Made by a program: the position numbers and the translations under genes. Shown in pieces: positions 37,407 to 45,471 of a stretch of DNA of 64,000 nucleotides. Position 1 is the first letter of the stretch, and every line of letters begins with the position of its first letter. The stretch covers positions 248,001-312,000 of the forward strand of contig NZ_SRKZ01000005.1 of the NCBI RefSeq assembly GCF_004745865.1, written 5' to 3'. Below the pieces are notes generated by a model, which saw only the letters and a program-made list of their open reading frames with translations, did no database searches and was not told the origin of the DNA. Source of the DNA: Hymenobacter wooponensis. GTDB lineage: Bacteria > Bacteroidota > Bacteroidia > Cytophagales > Hymenobacteraceae.

Positions 37407-37734
37407 AGGTAGGAAGTTTAAGGTGGCTGGATCAGTAGCCCGGCGAGCTATCTAAACCAAACATAGCAAAGCGAATTATATTAAACAAGCGAATATTCGC
37501 TAAATGTAAAATATACGCTGATAGCGTCTGCATTTGCAGGTATTTAAATTTAGTACTTGCTTGCCAGCTAGTTTGGCTTAATCGGGGCATTAACTGGACT
37601 CTAGCTATAGCGCTAAGCGTCATAAATCTGCCCCAATTGCGTTTAGAGCTACTCCCACCCAAGCAGCATGGCATAGGCTTCCACCCAAAGTCCGCTGGCT
37701 GCTTCCCCTTAACTGCTATTCACTCTCTCCTTTT
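37407..37734. promoter_or_regulatory. aceB promoter and candidate operator region
   Basis: For aceB on the minus strand: TTG (37488-37486), 20 nt, TATGTTTG (37465-37458), leaving a leader of about 50 nt. A perfect palindrome GCGAATATTCGC (37489-37500) lies immediately upstream of the -33 element, and another GCGAAT half-site (37471-37476) lies between the two promoter elements, 18 bp away. Further toward the regulator is CTGCATTTGCAG (37528-37539), an imperfect palindrome containing TTTGCA, similar in wording to known RamB/ScfR sites. No gene is seen here. Confidence 0.6.
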
Positions 37735-39219
37735 ATGCTGAGTCACGGTCAAGTTGTCCGACTAATTTTCGGACTGAAGCTTCGCGAGCTGCGCCAAGAG
37801 CGCGGCTACACTCCCGCCGAGCTGGCCCGCGCCTGTGATGTTTCCGTCTCGTATCTGAATGAGATTGAGAAGGGCAAGAAGTATCCCAAGGCTGATAAGA
37901 TTCTGAGCTTAAGCAAGGTCTTGGGAGTCAGCTACGATCAGCTCACTTCCCTGACCTTGAGCCGCCGCTTGGAGCCTATTTCGGAGCTGTTGCAATCAAA
38001 CCTGCTGAAGGAGTTCCCACTAGATATGTTCGGGCTGGACCCGCTGCGAATTGTGGAGCTGATTGCTGATGCACCGGCGAAAATGAATGCCTTCATCAGC
38101 ACCTTGTTTGAGATTGCGCGCAACTACGAAATGCGACAGGAGCACTTCTTTCTGGCAGCGCTCCGCTCCTTTCAGGAGATGCACGACAACTACTTCGAGG
38201 AGTTGGAGCAGGACGTGCGCACCTTTGTTGTAGAGCACAAGATTCAACACTCTGCCCCCTTTGACCGCTCCCAGCTCATGCGGGTTCTGGAGGAAAACTA
38301 TGGCTATACCCTCGACCGCACTACGCTTCAGGAATACAGCAACTTAGGGCGATTACGCTCGGTTTTCCAGCACAAAAGCCGGCGCTTATTGCTACGCCCA
38401 GGCCTTACGGGGGCTCAGGAAGGCTTTGTGCTAGGCCGCGAAGTGGCCTTTAATTACCTCAATTTGCGCGAGCGGCCCTATGTGAATGCCACCTTCCCGG
38501 TGCGTTCCTTCGAGGAAGTACTCAACAACTTCAAAGCGTCGTACTTCGCGGGGGCGCTGCTGATGGAGGAAGAGTCATTGGTGCGAGACTTACAGCGTTT
38601 ATTCGCTCATAAGAAATGGGAGCCCACGCTGCTGCTGGAGCTACTGACGAAGTATGATGTTTCGCCGGAGATGTTCATGCAGCGGATTACCAACCTGCTC
38701 CCGCGCCACTTCGGGTTGCAGAGCCTGTTTTTCCTGCGCTTCGACCAGGCCAACTCCTCGGCAGCCTTCAAGCTGACCAAGGAACTGCACCTTTCACGCC
38801 TCCATAATCCCCACGGAAACGAGCTGCATGAGCACTATTGCCGCCGCTGGGTTTCCCTGCGCCTCATTGCCGATCTGCGCCAGCAGCCTATGACGGGCAC
38901 ACCCAACTTCACGCTGGGTGCCCAACGCTCCCGCTACCCCAACGGCGACGAATACCTGTGCTTGTCGCTGGCCCGCTCGGGTGCCGCTACCGAGCCCGCC
39001 GTGAGTGTTACCGTAGGCCTGCTCTGCGATGATACCCTACGCCAGAAGCTCCGCTTCCTCGACGACCCAGCTATTGTGCAGAAGGACGTGAATGAGACCT
39101 GCGAGCGGTGCACGTTCTTCGACTGCGAGGTACGGGCCGCGGCTCCGGTAGAAGTAGAGCGCCGGCAGCGGCAGCGGGAATTAGAAGAGTCGGTTGCCGC
39201 CCTGGTCAACGGAGGGTAA
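37735..39219 (+). CDS. XRE-family transcriptional regulator with DUF2083-type C-terminus (RamB/ScfR-like)
   Basis: A 494-residue regulator. Residues about 9-65 form a helix-turn-helix (GLKLRELRQERGYTPAELAR, then DVSVSYLNEIEKGKKYPKAD). The central part resembles the IrrE/DUF955-like short-chain acyl-regulator domain, and the C-terminal DUF2083-like region ends with cysteines CERCTFFDCEV, the family's conserved Cys block. Members such as RamB of Corynebacterium and ScfR-type proteins control acetate, propionate and glyoxylate genes. Divergence from aceBA makes that role likely here. Start ATG 37735. It may be co-transcribed with mltG, which follows after 25 nt. Confidence 0.88.
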   Translation: MLSHGQVVRLIFGLKLRELRQERGYTPAELARACDVSVSYLNEIEKGKKYPKADKILSLSKVLGVSYDQLTSLTLSRRLEPISELLQSNLLKEFPLDMFGLDPLRIVELIADAPAKMNAFISTLFEIARNYEMRQEHFFLAALRSFQEMHDNYFEELEQDVRTFVVEHKIQHSAPFDRSQLMRVLEENYGYTLDRTTLQEYSNLGRLRSVFQHKSRRLLLRPGLTGAQEGFVLGREVAFNYLNLRERPYVNATFPVRSFEEVLNNFKASYFAGALLMEEESLVRDLQRLFAHKKWEPTLLLELLTKYDVSPEMFMQRITNLLPRHFGLQSLFFLRFDQANSSAAFKLTKELHLSRLHNPHGNELHEHYCRRWVSLRLIADLRQQPMTGTPNFTLGAQRSRYPNGDEYLCLSLARSGAATEPAVSVTVGLLCDDTLRQKLRFLDDPAIVQKDVNETCERCTFFDCEVRAAAPVEVERRQRQRELEESVAALVNGG

Positions 39220-39244
39220 TCTTCTCACATTAGAGAATTAGTAG

Positions 39245-40303
39245 TTGCCAGATTTGAAGAAGTCGTTTTTTGCGCGTTGGGGGTGGCCTATGCTCACGCT
39301 GCTTGTGCTACTAGGCCTAGCGGGGCTGGCAGGTACCTGGTATGTGCTCTGGAAGCCCAATGTGAAACCGTCGGCGTTTGGTCCTGCTTACCTGTATATC
39401 CGCACGGGCAGCGGCTTTGCGGCCGTGCAGGACTCACTGCGTAAGTATGAGTTGCTCCGCGACCCAGGTACATTTGAGTGGCTGGCGCGAAAGCGTGAGT
39501 ATCCGAATCACGTGCGCCCCGGTCGGTATTTGCTGGCGCCTAACCTGAGTAATTCGGCTTTGCTGGATAAGCTGGAGCGGGGCGAGCAGGACACCATAGC
39601 CTTTGTGCTCGATGCGTTCAAGTACAAGCCTCAACTGGCCCGCCAGGTAGCCCGCCAACTGGAAACGGACTCTGGTAGCCTGCGCCACTTGCTGCAGGAC
39701 AATGCTTTCCTGCAGCGCCAATACCAGCTAGATACTACCACCATTCTTACCCTGTTTCTGCCGGGGCCTTACCGCCTGTTCTGGAACACCTCGGCGCGGC
39801 AGTTTCTGGATTCGGCGGCGGCCACCCACCGGCGGTTCTGGACCGTGCAACGCCGGCAGCGCGCCGACTCGCTCCGGCTTTCGCCCACCGAAGTGCATGT
39901 ACTGGCCAGCATTGTGCAACGAGAGACTGCCAAGAAGGAGGACAAACCCGTTATTGCGGGCGTGTACCTGAACCGGCTGCGCCGCGGCATGCGCCTCCAG
40001 GCCGACCCTACCCTGCTTTGGGCCATTGGCAACTTTGGGGTGAAGAGGGTGCTGAACAAGGATAAGCTCGTGGACTCGCCGTACAACACCTACAAGCATA
40101 AAGGCCTCCCCCCTGGTCCCATCACCTCCGCCAACCGGCAAAGCCTGGATGCCGTGTTAAAGCCGGCCGCCCACCAGTACCTGTTCTTCTGCGCCCGCCC
40201 CGACCACAGCGGATATTCCGACTTCGCCGAGACGTTCGCGGAGCATAAGCAGAACGCCCGCCGCTACCAGCATATGCTGGACAGCATGCGTATTCTGCGA
40301 TAG
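39245..40303 (+). CDS. mltG: Endolytic murein transglycosylase MltG (YceG-like)
   Basis: A 352-residue membrane-anchored enzyme that cuts nascent peptidoglycan glycan strands and ends their elongation. One N-terminal helix (PMLTLLVLLGLAGLAGTWYV), then a LysM-like subdomain and the YceG catalytic domain with SIVQRETAKKEDKP, where Glu227 is the predicted catalytic acid. Later blocks LQADPTLLWAIGNF, SPYNTYKHKGLPPGPI match the family. Start is TTG 39245; TTG 39254 is also possible. 25 nt after the regulator gene. Confidence 0.93.
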   Translation: MPDLKKSFFARWGWPMLTLLVLLGLAGLAGTWYVLWKPNVKPSAFGPAYLYIRTGSGFAAVQDSLRKYELLRDPGTFEWLARKREYPNHVRPGRYLLAPNLSNSALLDKLERGEQDTIAFVLDAFKYKPQLARQVARQLETDSGSLRHLLQDNAFLQRQYQLDTTTILTLFLPGPYRLFWNTSARQFLDSAAATHRRFWTVQRRQRADSLRLSPTEVHVLASIVQRETAKKEDKPVIAGVYLNRLRRGMRLQADPTLLWAIGNFGVKRVLNKDKLVDSPYNTYKHKGLPPGPITSANRQSLDAVLKPAAHQYLFFCARPDHSGYSDFAETFAEHKQNARRYQHMLDSMRILR

Positions 40304-40312
40304 AGCCAGTTG

Positions 40313-41803
40313 TTACAGCTTCAGCAACCGCAGTTGCAGAGTATCTTGCTTCGCCACACGTTGCCGAGCCAAGGTTTCCTCATAGCCTAGGCCAGTGTAC
40401 TCAGAGTGCTCCAAGAATAGCAGCGGAGAAGTTAGCAGGGGCTCCGGCCAGGCCGCTACGGGTTGTAGGCGCCGCAGTGAATCAAAGCGGGCTACGCCGG
40501 TTACGCGCCAGTAACTGTCTAGCAGCACGTAGCGGTAGCCCCACCGCCGCAAAGCCGCCAACGCCCGCTCATCATTCACTGACAAAACGGTATCGGGCTG
40601 AAAAGGTGCTAGGCCTAGGCTGACGGTGCTGGCTACTTTTCCTCCTCCGTGCGCCTGGAGCCAGGTCGCTACCTGTGGGTACCGAGTGGGAGTATAGGCG
40701 TAAATTTCGCGCTGCAGGCGGTAACCGTTAAAACCAATGGCGGCTATAATCAGCCCTGCCAAGACACCGCCGGACAACCATTGGCGCAGCCCCGCATACG
40801 CGAGTACATAGAACAGTGGATACGCCCAAAGCAGGCCCCGCGGCGCTTTTATCAACAAGGTCATTCCGGCAAGGAGGCAGGCAGCCCACACTAGCAGATA
40901 CGGCAAGAAAGGAAGCTGTCCGCGGCGGCTAGGCCACTCTTTGCGCAGCTTCAGCAGCAAAAGCCCCACTCCTACGCCCAGCAGCGGTGACTCAAAATTC
41001 CAGAGGTAGCGGAAGTAGTACAAGGCATCAAACCGCAGCGTGTTGCTCCGGCCGGCCGCGTTAGCCGCATCCGGAAAGGCTACCTTGTAGTAGAAAGCCG
41101 GCCACAGGTACCAGCGCAGCCCTGCCGCCACTCCGATGGCCCCAAACACCAGGTAGGGGGCTGCTACTAGGGCCGCAACTCGCATCAGGTTGCCTCGCCG
41201 CCAGAGTAGTCCATCGTTGTGCCACAGCTCCAGCACCGTCAGAATGGGTATCGTCAGGATAAACTTATAGTTGATGCACAGGCCTAGCATCAGCCACGCG
41301 GCTGCCTGAAGCAAGGTTTGGCGGCTGGGCTGTTGCAGGCGGCCCCAGTAAGCCCCCAGTAAGCCTGCAAAGCAAAACAAGCTACCCGAGCTCATGGTAA
41401 AATCGCGGCCCGAGAACGTGAGCAGTACCGACGTACCGGCAAAGAGCGTGAGCAGCGCCTGTTGCCATCCCGACAGCTGTAAATGGTGGCCTACGAAGCG
41501 AATAAGCATGCCCAAAGCTGCTACTGCCAGCAATGCGTTTACATGTTGAAACACCTGATAGTTGGAGGTAAACCAAGCTAGCGGCGCGTATAGCAAGTAA
41601 AACCCAGGGCTGCCGTGGTGAAAAATGTGGTGCACATTTCCGTAGGCCACTTCCTGCACTATCTGCCAGTTGCGCACCGAATCATAATCGGGTAGGGCTG
41701 CCTCACGCAGGCCATACAGGCGCAATGCAGCCAGAGCAACCAGGGCCAGCAGCCACCAGAGGTTGAGGTTCGCGTAAGGAATGTCGTTCTTCGTGGCCGC
41801 CAT
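40313..41803 (-). CDS. GT39-like polytopic membrane protein (dolichyl-phosphate-mannose transferase type)
   Basis: A 496-residue protein with about ten to eleven hydrophobic helices and a small C-terminal soluble domain. The N-terminal loop between helices contains YDSVRNWQIVQEVA and HHIFHHGSPGFYLLYAP, which fits the acidic first-loop motif of GT-C glycosyltransferases. Family members move a sugar or aminosugar from a lipid carrier to lipid A, proteins or glycans; no substrate can be assigned. Start ATG 41803 (MAATKNDIPYANLNLWWLL) rather than upstream ATG 41836. It converges on mltG with only 9 nt between stops. Confidence 0.75.
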   Translation of the reverse strand: MAATKNDIPYANLNLWWLLALVALAALRLYGLREAALPDYDSVRNWQIVQEVAYGNVHHIFHHGSPGFYLLYAPLAWFTSNYQVFQHVNALLAVAALGMLIRFVGHHLQLSGWQQALLTLFAGTSVLLTFSGRDFTMSSGSLFCFAGLLGAYWGRLQQPSRQTLLQAAAWLMLGLCINYKFILTIPILTVLELWHNDGLLWRRGNLMRVAALVAAPYLVFGAIGVAAGLRWYLWPAFYYKVAFPDAANAAGRSNTLRFDALYYFRYLWNFESPLLGVGVGLLLLKLRKEWPSRRGQLPFLPYLLVWAACLLAGMTLLIKAPRGLLWAYPLFYVLAYAGLRQWLSGGVLAGLIIAAIGFNGYRLQREIYAYTPTRYPQVATWLQAHGGGKVASTVSLGLAPFQPDTVLSVNDERALAALRRWGYRYVLLDSYWRVTGVARFDSLRRLQPVAAWPEPLLTSPLLFLEHSEYTGLGYEETLARQRVAKQDTLQLRLLKL

Positions 41804-41860
41804 GCGCAATGTAGAGCGTATGGCGAAGTACGGCAATATCTGTTGAACCCGGCTCTACCT

Positions 41861-41883
41861 ATCCTGAGCTGCTGGCTCAGGAT
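41861..41883. repeat. Hairpin between the GT39-like gene and dtd
   Basis: ATCCTGAGC (41861-41869) pairs perfectly with GCTCAGGAT (41875-41883), loop TGCTG. No T-tract. It lies in the leader of either divergent gene. Confidence 0.45.
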
Positions 41884-41913
41884 GCGCCATCTCACCTTAC
41901 ACTTCTCTCCTTC

Positions 41914-42360
41914 ATGCGTACTGTAATTCAGCGCGTCCGACATGCCAGCGTGACCGTGGAAGGCCGCGTTACCGGACAAATTGGTCCGGGCTTGCTAGTG
42001 CTGGCTGGCTTCGCCCCCACCGATGATACCCGCAGCCTCGACAGGATGGCCCGCAAGCTCGTGCAACTGCGGATTTTCTCTGATGAGGAGGGCAAAATGA
42101 ATCGCTCAGTGCAGGATGTGGGCGGACAAGTGCTGGTAGTAAGCCAGTTTACGCTGCTGGCAGATGCCCGCAAAGGCAACCGCCCCAGCTACATTGGAGC
42201 GGCCCCTCCCCCCGTGGCCATTCCCTTGTACGAGCAGTTTGTTGGGATGCTCGAGCAGCTGCTAGGCCAGTCGGTGCCTACCGGTGAGTTCGGGGCCGAT
42301 ATGCAAGTTGAACTGCTCAACGATGGCCCAGTTACCATTGTGCTGGACTCGCCGGAGTAA
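41914..42360 (+). CDS. dtd: D-aminoacyl-tRNA deacylase
   Basis: A 148-residue Dtd, which hydrolyses D-aminoacyl-tRNAs and mischarged glycyl-tRNA-Ala. Family blocks: MRTVIQRVRHASVTVEG, SQFTLLADARKGNRPSY (active-site SQFTL) and the cross-subunit motif TGEFGADMQVELLNDGPV. Full family length. 38 nt before the MazG-like gene, so probably co-transcribed. Confidence 0.96.
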   Translation: MRTVIQRVRHASVTVEGRVTGQIGPGLLVLAGFAPTDDTRSLDRMARKLVQLRIFSDEEGKMNRSVQDVGGQVLVVSQFTLLADARKGNRPSYIGAAPPPVAIPLYEQFVGMLEQLLGQSVPTGEFGADMQVELLNDGPVTIVLDSPE

Positions 42361-42398
42361 GCGAGCCGCACGTCATCAATTCCTTTTCCTCTCTTCTT

Positions 42399-42725
42399 AT
42401 GACTATCGAAGAAGCCCAACAAACCGTTGATCAGTGGATTCAGACTACTGGCGTCCGGTACTTCAATGAGCTTACCAACATGGCCATGCTCACCGAGGAG
42501 GTCGGTGAGGTGGCCCGCATCATTGCCCGTCAGTACGGCGAGCAGTCGTTTAAAGAATCAGACAAAGACAAAGTCTTAGCTGATGAGCTGGCCGATGTTC
42601 TGTTCGTGGTGATTTGCTTGGCTAACCAAACCGGCGTCAACCTCACGGAGGCCCTGCAGCGCAACCTGGAAAAGAAAACCAAGCGCGATGCCGACCGCCA
42701 CCGCCAAAACGAAAAGCTGTTTTAG
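42399..42725 (+). CDS. MazG-like nucleotide pyrophosphohydrolase
   Basis: A 108-residue all-alpha NTP pyrophosphatase-type protein (single MazG-like domain). The metal-binding pattern is EEVGEVARII followed by LADELADVLFVVICLANQTG, the paired ExxE and DxxD elements. These proteins remove non-canonical nucleoside triphosphates. It is much shorter than two-domain MazG. The gene ends TAG within TTAGGCCAC, and a long inverted-repeat element begins 7 nt later. Confidence 0.9.
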   Translation: MTIEEAQQTVDQWIQTTGVRYFNELTNMAMLTEEVGEVARIIARQYGEQSFKESDKDKVLADELADVLFVVICLANQTGVNLTEALQRNLEKKTKRDADRHRQNEKLF

Positions 42726-42732
42726 GCCACTA

Positions 42733-42816
42733 AACTGCCATTCCGAGAGCAGCGAGGAATCTGGGTTAGCTTCTAGGCCAAGTCTCAGCCTCCTCGCTGC
42801 TCGCGGAATGACAGTT
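42733..42816. repeat. REP-like long inverted repeat
   Basis: Arms 42733-42758 (AACTGCCATTCCGAGAGCAG then CGAGGA) and 42791-42816 are inverted copies matching at 24 of 26 positions, with a 32 nt loop. The wording CATTCCGAG...AGCGAGGA is like a dispersed intergenic palindrome. CTAGGCC copies lie in the loop (42773) and just after the right arm. Confidence 0.75.
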
Positions 42817-43530
42817 CTAGGCCACTACAATCCGCCCTTCCCGGAACACTGGCACCAGATCATACGCATCTTGGCGTACGCAAAACTCCATGTCTTTATG
42901 CGACTCCAGACTATTGAGGCGCCGCACGTGCGAGGATTTTAGTAAGTAGGCTGCTACATCGGGTTGGGCTGCCTGCCAGAGGTCCAAGGCAGCTAGTGTA
43001 GCATCGGAGCTGGTTACGTCGAACTCCTGGGCCAGCCGCTGGGCCAGCGCGCCACCGAATAGGGTGTCTTCGAGGCAGAACTTGCCCTTCCATCCCGCAC
43101 ACACCACTATCACATCTTGCTGCTGCTGCCGCACGAAATCAGCTACAGCACCCAGGTTCAGGAAGGCGCCCAGCACCACATGCTCAGCAGCGGCAGATAA
43201 ATGGAGGGCCCGGGTACCGTTGGTGGTCGTAATTGCCACGCTGCGGCCCCGCACGGGCACTACGCCATCCAGGTAGCCAAAGGGGGAATTTCCTAGGTCT
43301 ACGTTTTCGGCCTGCCGGCCATCACGTTCGGCGGCCGTGAGGTAGCCTTGGCTCGCCATTTCCCGGCACGGCTCCAGCTCACTGAATGGCACCAAATGCG
43401 TGACTCCCTGAGCTAGTGCAGTGACGATGGAAGAGGTAGCCCGCAAAATATCTACAACTACCGCTACCCGGCCCTGCAGGTCATACAGGGGCAGCAGTTC
43501 TGGGGAAAAACAAATATCGAGGGAAGGCAT
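42817..43530 (-). CDS. comB: 2-phosphosulfolactate phosphatase family protein (ComB-like)
   Basis: A 237-residue ComB-family Mg-dependent acid phosphatase. In methanogens ComB makes sulfolactate for coenzyme M; many bacteria without coenzyme M carry homologues of unsettled role, possibly in sulfonate metabolism. Blocks: DICFSPELLPLYDL, VAVVVDILRATSSIVTALAQ, AVAITTTNGTRALHLS-type sequence (VAITTTNGTRAL) and VVCAGWKGKFCLEDTLFGGA. Start ATG 43530; ATG 43542 adds 4 residues. No ComA or ComC homologue is nearby. Its stop codon lies just past the inverted-repeat element. Confidence 0.88.
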   Translation of the reverse strand: MPSLDICFSPELLPLYDLQGRVAVVVDILRATSSIVTALAQGVTHLVPFSELEPCREMASQGYLTAAERDGRQAENVDLGNSPFGYLDGVVPVRGRSVAITTTNGTRALHLSAAAEHVVLGAFLNLGAVADFVRQQQQDVIVVCAGWKGKFCLEDTLFGGALAQRLAQEFDVTSSDATLAALDLWQAAQPDVAAYLLKSSHVRRLNSLESHKDMEFCVRQDAYDLVPVFREGRIVVA

Positions 43531-43570
43531 ATTGAGGTACATTACTGACTAGCAGTCGTGCTGAGCAAAG

Positions 43571-43611
43571 AAAAATTGCCAGCTACCAAGCCGAAACCTG
43601 GTAACTGGCAA
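43571..43611 (-). terminator. Terminator after gcvT
   Basis: On the minus strand TTGCCAGTTACCA (43611-43599) pairs with its partner at 43588-43576 (12 of 13, the other a G-U pair), followed by a T5 run at 43575-43571. Confidence 0.75.
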
Positions 43612-43629
43612 CCAATAACTGGGAGTTGC

Positions 43630-44736
43630 TTACGCTTCTTCGGTGCCGGGCACGAAGGGCAGCTTCACTACCGTAGCAGGCAGGTTTTTGCCGCGTACCT
43701 GCACGAAAATCTTGGTACCGGGCGTGCTCAGCTCCGTTTGCACGTAGCCCAGGCCTATGCCCTTGCTGAGGCTCGGCGACTGCGTGCCACTAGTAACATC
43801 GCCAATCTTCTCACCGGCCTCATTCACCAGCTCGTAGTGGCCGCGCGGAATCCCGGGTCCATCCATCAGGAAGCCTACCAGCTTGCGCGAAACCCCAGCT
43901 TCTTTCTGCTGCTTGAGGCTATCGGCGTTGGTGAAGTCTTTAGTGAACTTCGTGATCCAGCCTAGGCCAGCTTCCAGGGGCGACGTTTCGTCGGTAATGT
44001 CGTTGCCGTAGAGGCAGTAACCCATTTCCAGGCGGAGCGTGTCGCGGGCACCCAGACCGATGGGCTTCAGACCGAATGGCTGGCCGGCTTCCATTACTTT
44101 ATCCCACACCTGCTTGGCATGTTCGTTGGGCACGTAGAGCTCAAACCCACCCGCGCCGGTGTAACCGGTGGCCGAAATAATGACGTTGGGTGCACCGGCA
44201 AACGTGCCCTGCACGAAGGAGTAGTACGGAATGGTGGTCAGGTCTGTATCAGTGAGGCTTTGCAGGGCTTGGATGGCTTTGGGCCCCTGCACCGCAAACA
44301 GGCTAATGGTATCCGACACGTTTTCCATCTCGGCACCCTGGGTGTTGTGCTGCTGAATCCAGTTCCAGTCTTTGTCGATGTTAGACGCGTTTACCACCAG
44401 CAGATAGTCTTCCTCGGCCAGCTTATACACCAGCAAGTCGTCTACAATGCCACCTTGGGTGTTGGGCAGGCATGAGTACTGCGCTTTGCCGGGCTGCAGC
44501 TTGCTGGCGTCGTTGCTGGTTACGCGCTGAATCAGGTCGAGGGCCTGGGGGCCGCGCACCCGGAACTCGCCCATGTGCGATACGTCGAAGATGCCCACGG
44601 CCCGGCGCACGGTGTGGTGCTCATCCAGGTCGGAAGAGTAGCGCACGGGCATGTTGTAGCCCGCGAAAGGCACCATTTTAGCACCTAGCTGCTGGTGCAC
44701 ATCATTCAACGGAACGGTTTTAAGGTCTTCGGCCAT
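43630..44736 (-). CDS. gcvT: Aminomethyltransferase, glycine cleavage T protein
   Basis: A 368-residue T protein, which takes the aminomethyl group from the lipoylated H protein and gives methylene-tetrahydrofolate and ammonia. Family blocks: KMVPFAGYNMPVRY, GIFDVSHMGEFRVRGPQAL, YTGAGGFELYVPN, LRLEMGYCLYGNDI and the C-terminal GDVTSGTQSPSL. Start ATG 44736 (MAEDLKTVPLNDVHQQLGAK). The gcvH and gcvP genes are not adjacent. Monocistronic, with its own terminator. Confidence 0.96.
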   Translation of the reverse strand: MAEDLKTVPLNDVHQQLGAKMVPFAGYNMPVRYSSDLDEHHTVRRAVGIFDVSHMGEFRVRGPQALDLIQRVTSNDASKLQPGKAQYSCLPNTQGGIVDDLLVYKLAEEDYLLVVNASNIDKDWNWIQQHNTQGAEMENVSDTISLFAVQGPKAIQALQSLTDTDLTTIPYYSFVQGTFAGAPNVIISATGYTGAGGFELYVPNEHAKQVWDKVMEAGQPFGLKPIGLGARDTLRLEMGYCLYGNDITDETSPLEAGLGWITKFTKDFTNADSLKQQKEAGVSRKLVGFLMDGPGIPRGHYELVNEAGEKIGDVTSGTQSPSLSKGIGLGYVQTELSTPGTKIFVQVRGKNLPATVVKLPFVPGTEEA

Positions 44737-45054
44737 CAGAAAATGGGTGGTGGGAGAAAAGAATAAGAAACTAAAAAATCAGGTGGATTACCATGACTAC
44801 GGAGGAGCTTGGAGCCGTATACGTTAGTGCATTCACACTCAGAAGCATCGGTTCATTCACTCACCCACGTAAGTGCGAGCGAGTGGCCTAGCGCCGGGCG
44901 AAATTAGCCAAATCCGCTTGCGCTTAGGCTAACCGCCCAACCTTATCTTTGTGCTTGCTTTCTCCCGACCCTCGGGACCATTCCTGCCTTGAAGCTCGCT
45001 TACTGGCGCTTTGCCGTTTTCCTCGCTGCTTTTAGCAGCACCTGACCAGAATTT
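44737..45054. other. Intergenic region between gcvT and the signalling cluster
   Basis: 318 nt, no gene. A -7 box TATCTTTG (44944-44951) points toward the CZB gene, with a TTG at 44918-44920 at a long spacing of 23 nt; the leader would be about 100 nt. One GGCCTAG copy lies at 44885. The gcvT-proximal 60 nt are A-rich. Confidence 0.5.
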
Positions 45055-45420
45055 ATGACCGACGAGCTCAAACAGGATTTCGATTCCGCTCTAATCAAGC
45101 ACTTGTCGTTTAAGTCCAAGCTACGCTCCTTTCTTTACGGCAGCGGCACCAGCCAAACGCCCATTCGTGACCCAAACGTCTGCAGCTTTGGGCAATGGAT
45201 TAATGCTCGGGTTTTGCAAGACTATGGCCATCTCCCCATTAGTCAAGAGCTGAACCGAGTGCATATTCGGATGCATCAGGTGGCCAACCGCCTTATGGAT
45301 CTTTTGCAGCAGGGCCACCAAGATGAAGCAATTGCTGGCCTAGCAGAAGTTGACCAGATAGCCGATCATATAACTCAACTATTGCGTACGATGCAGCACC
45401 AGCTCCGCACAGGCCGCTAG
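45055..45420 (+). CDS. Stand-alone CZB (chemoreceptor zinc-binding) domain protein
   Basis: A 121-residue protein consisting almost entirely of a CZB domain. The expected zinc ligands are visible: His16 (ALIKHLSFKSKLR), Cys43 in the CSFGQWI motif, His74 (HIRMHQVANRL) and His105 (DQIADHITQLL), the 3-His/1-Cys pattern. CZB domains bind zinc tightly and can sense it or hypochlorous acid through the Cys; they normally sit in chemoreceptors or diguanylate cyclases. Here it is separate and 51 nt upstream of a histidine kinase, so it may report to that kinase. Start ATG 45055; the stop is TAG in CTAGGCCACC. Confidence 0.88.
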   Translation: MTDELKQDFDSALIKHLSFKSKLRSFLYGSGTSQTPIRDPNVCSFGQWINARVLQDYGHLPISQELNRVHIRMHQVANRLMDLLQQGHQDEAIAGLAEVDQIADHITQLLRTMQHQLRTGR

Positions 45421-45471
45421 GCCACCTCCTGCGGTTCAGTGGCCTAGCCCTTGTCCTCCCACCTGCCTCGC

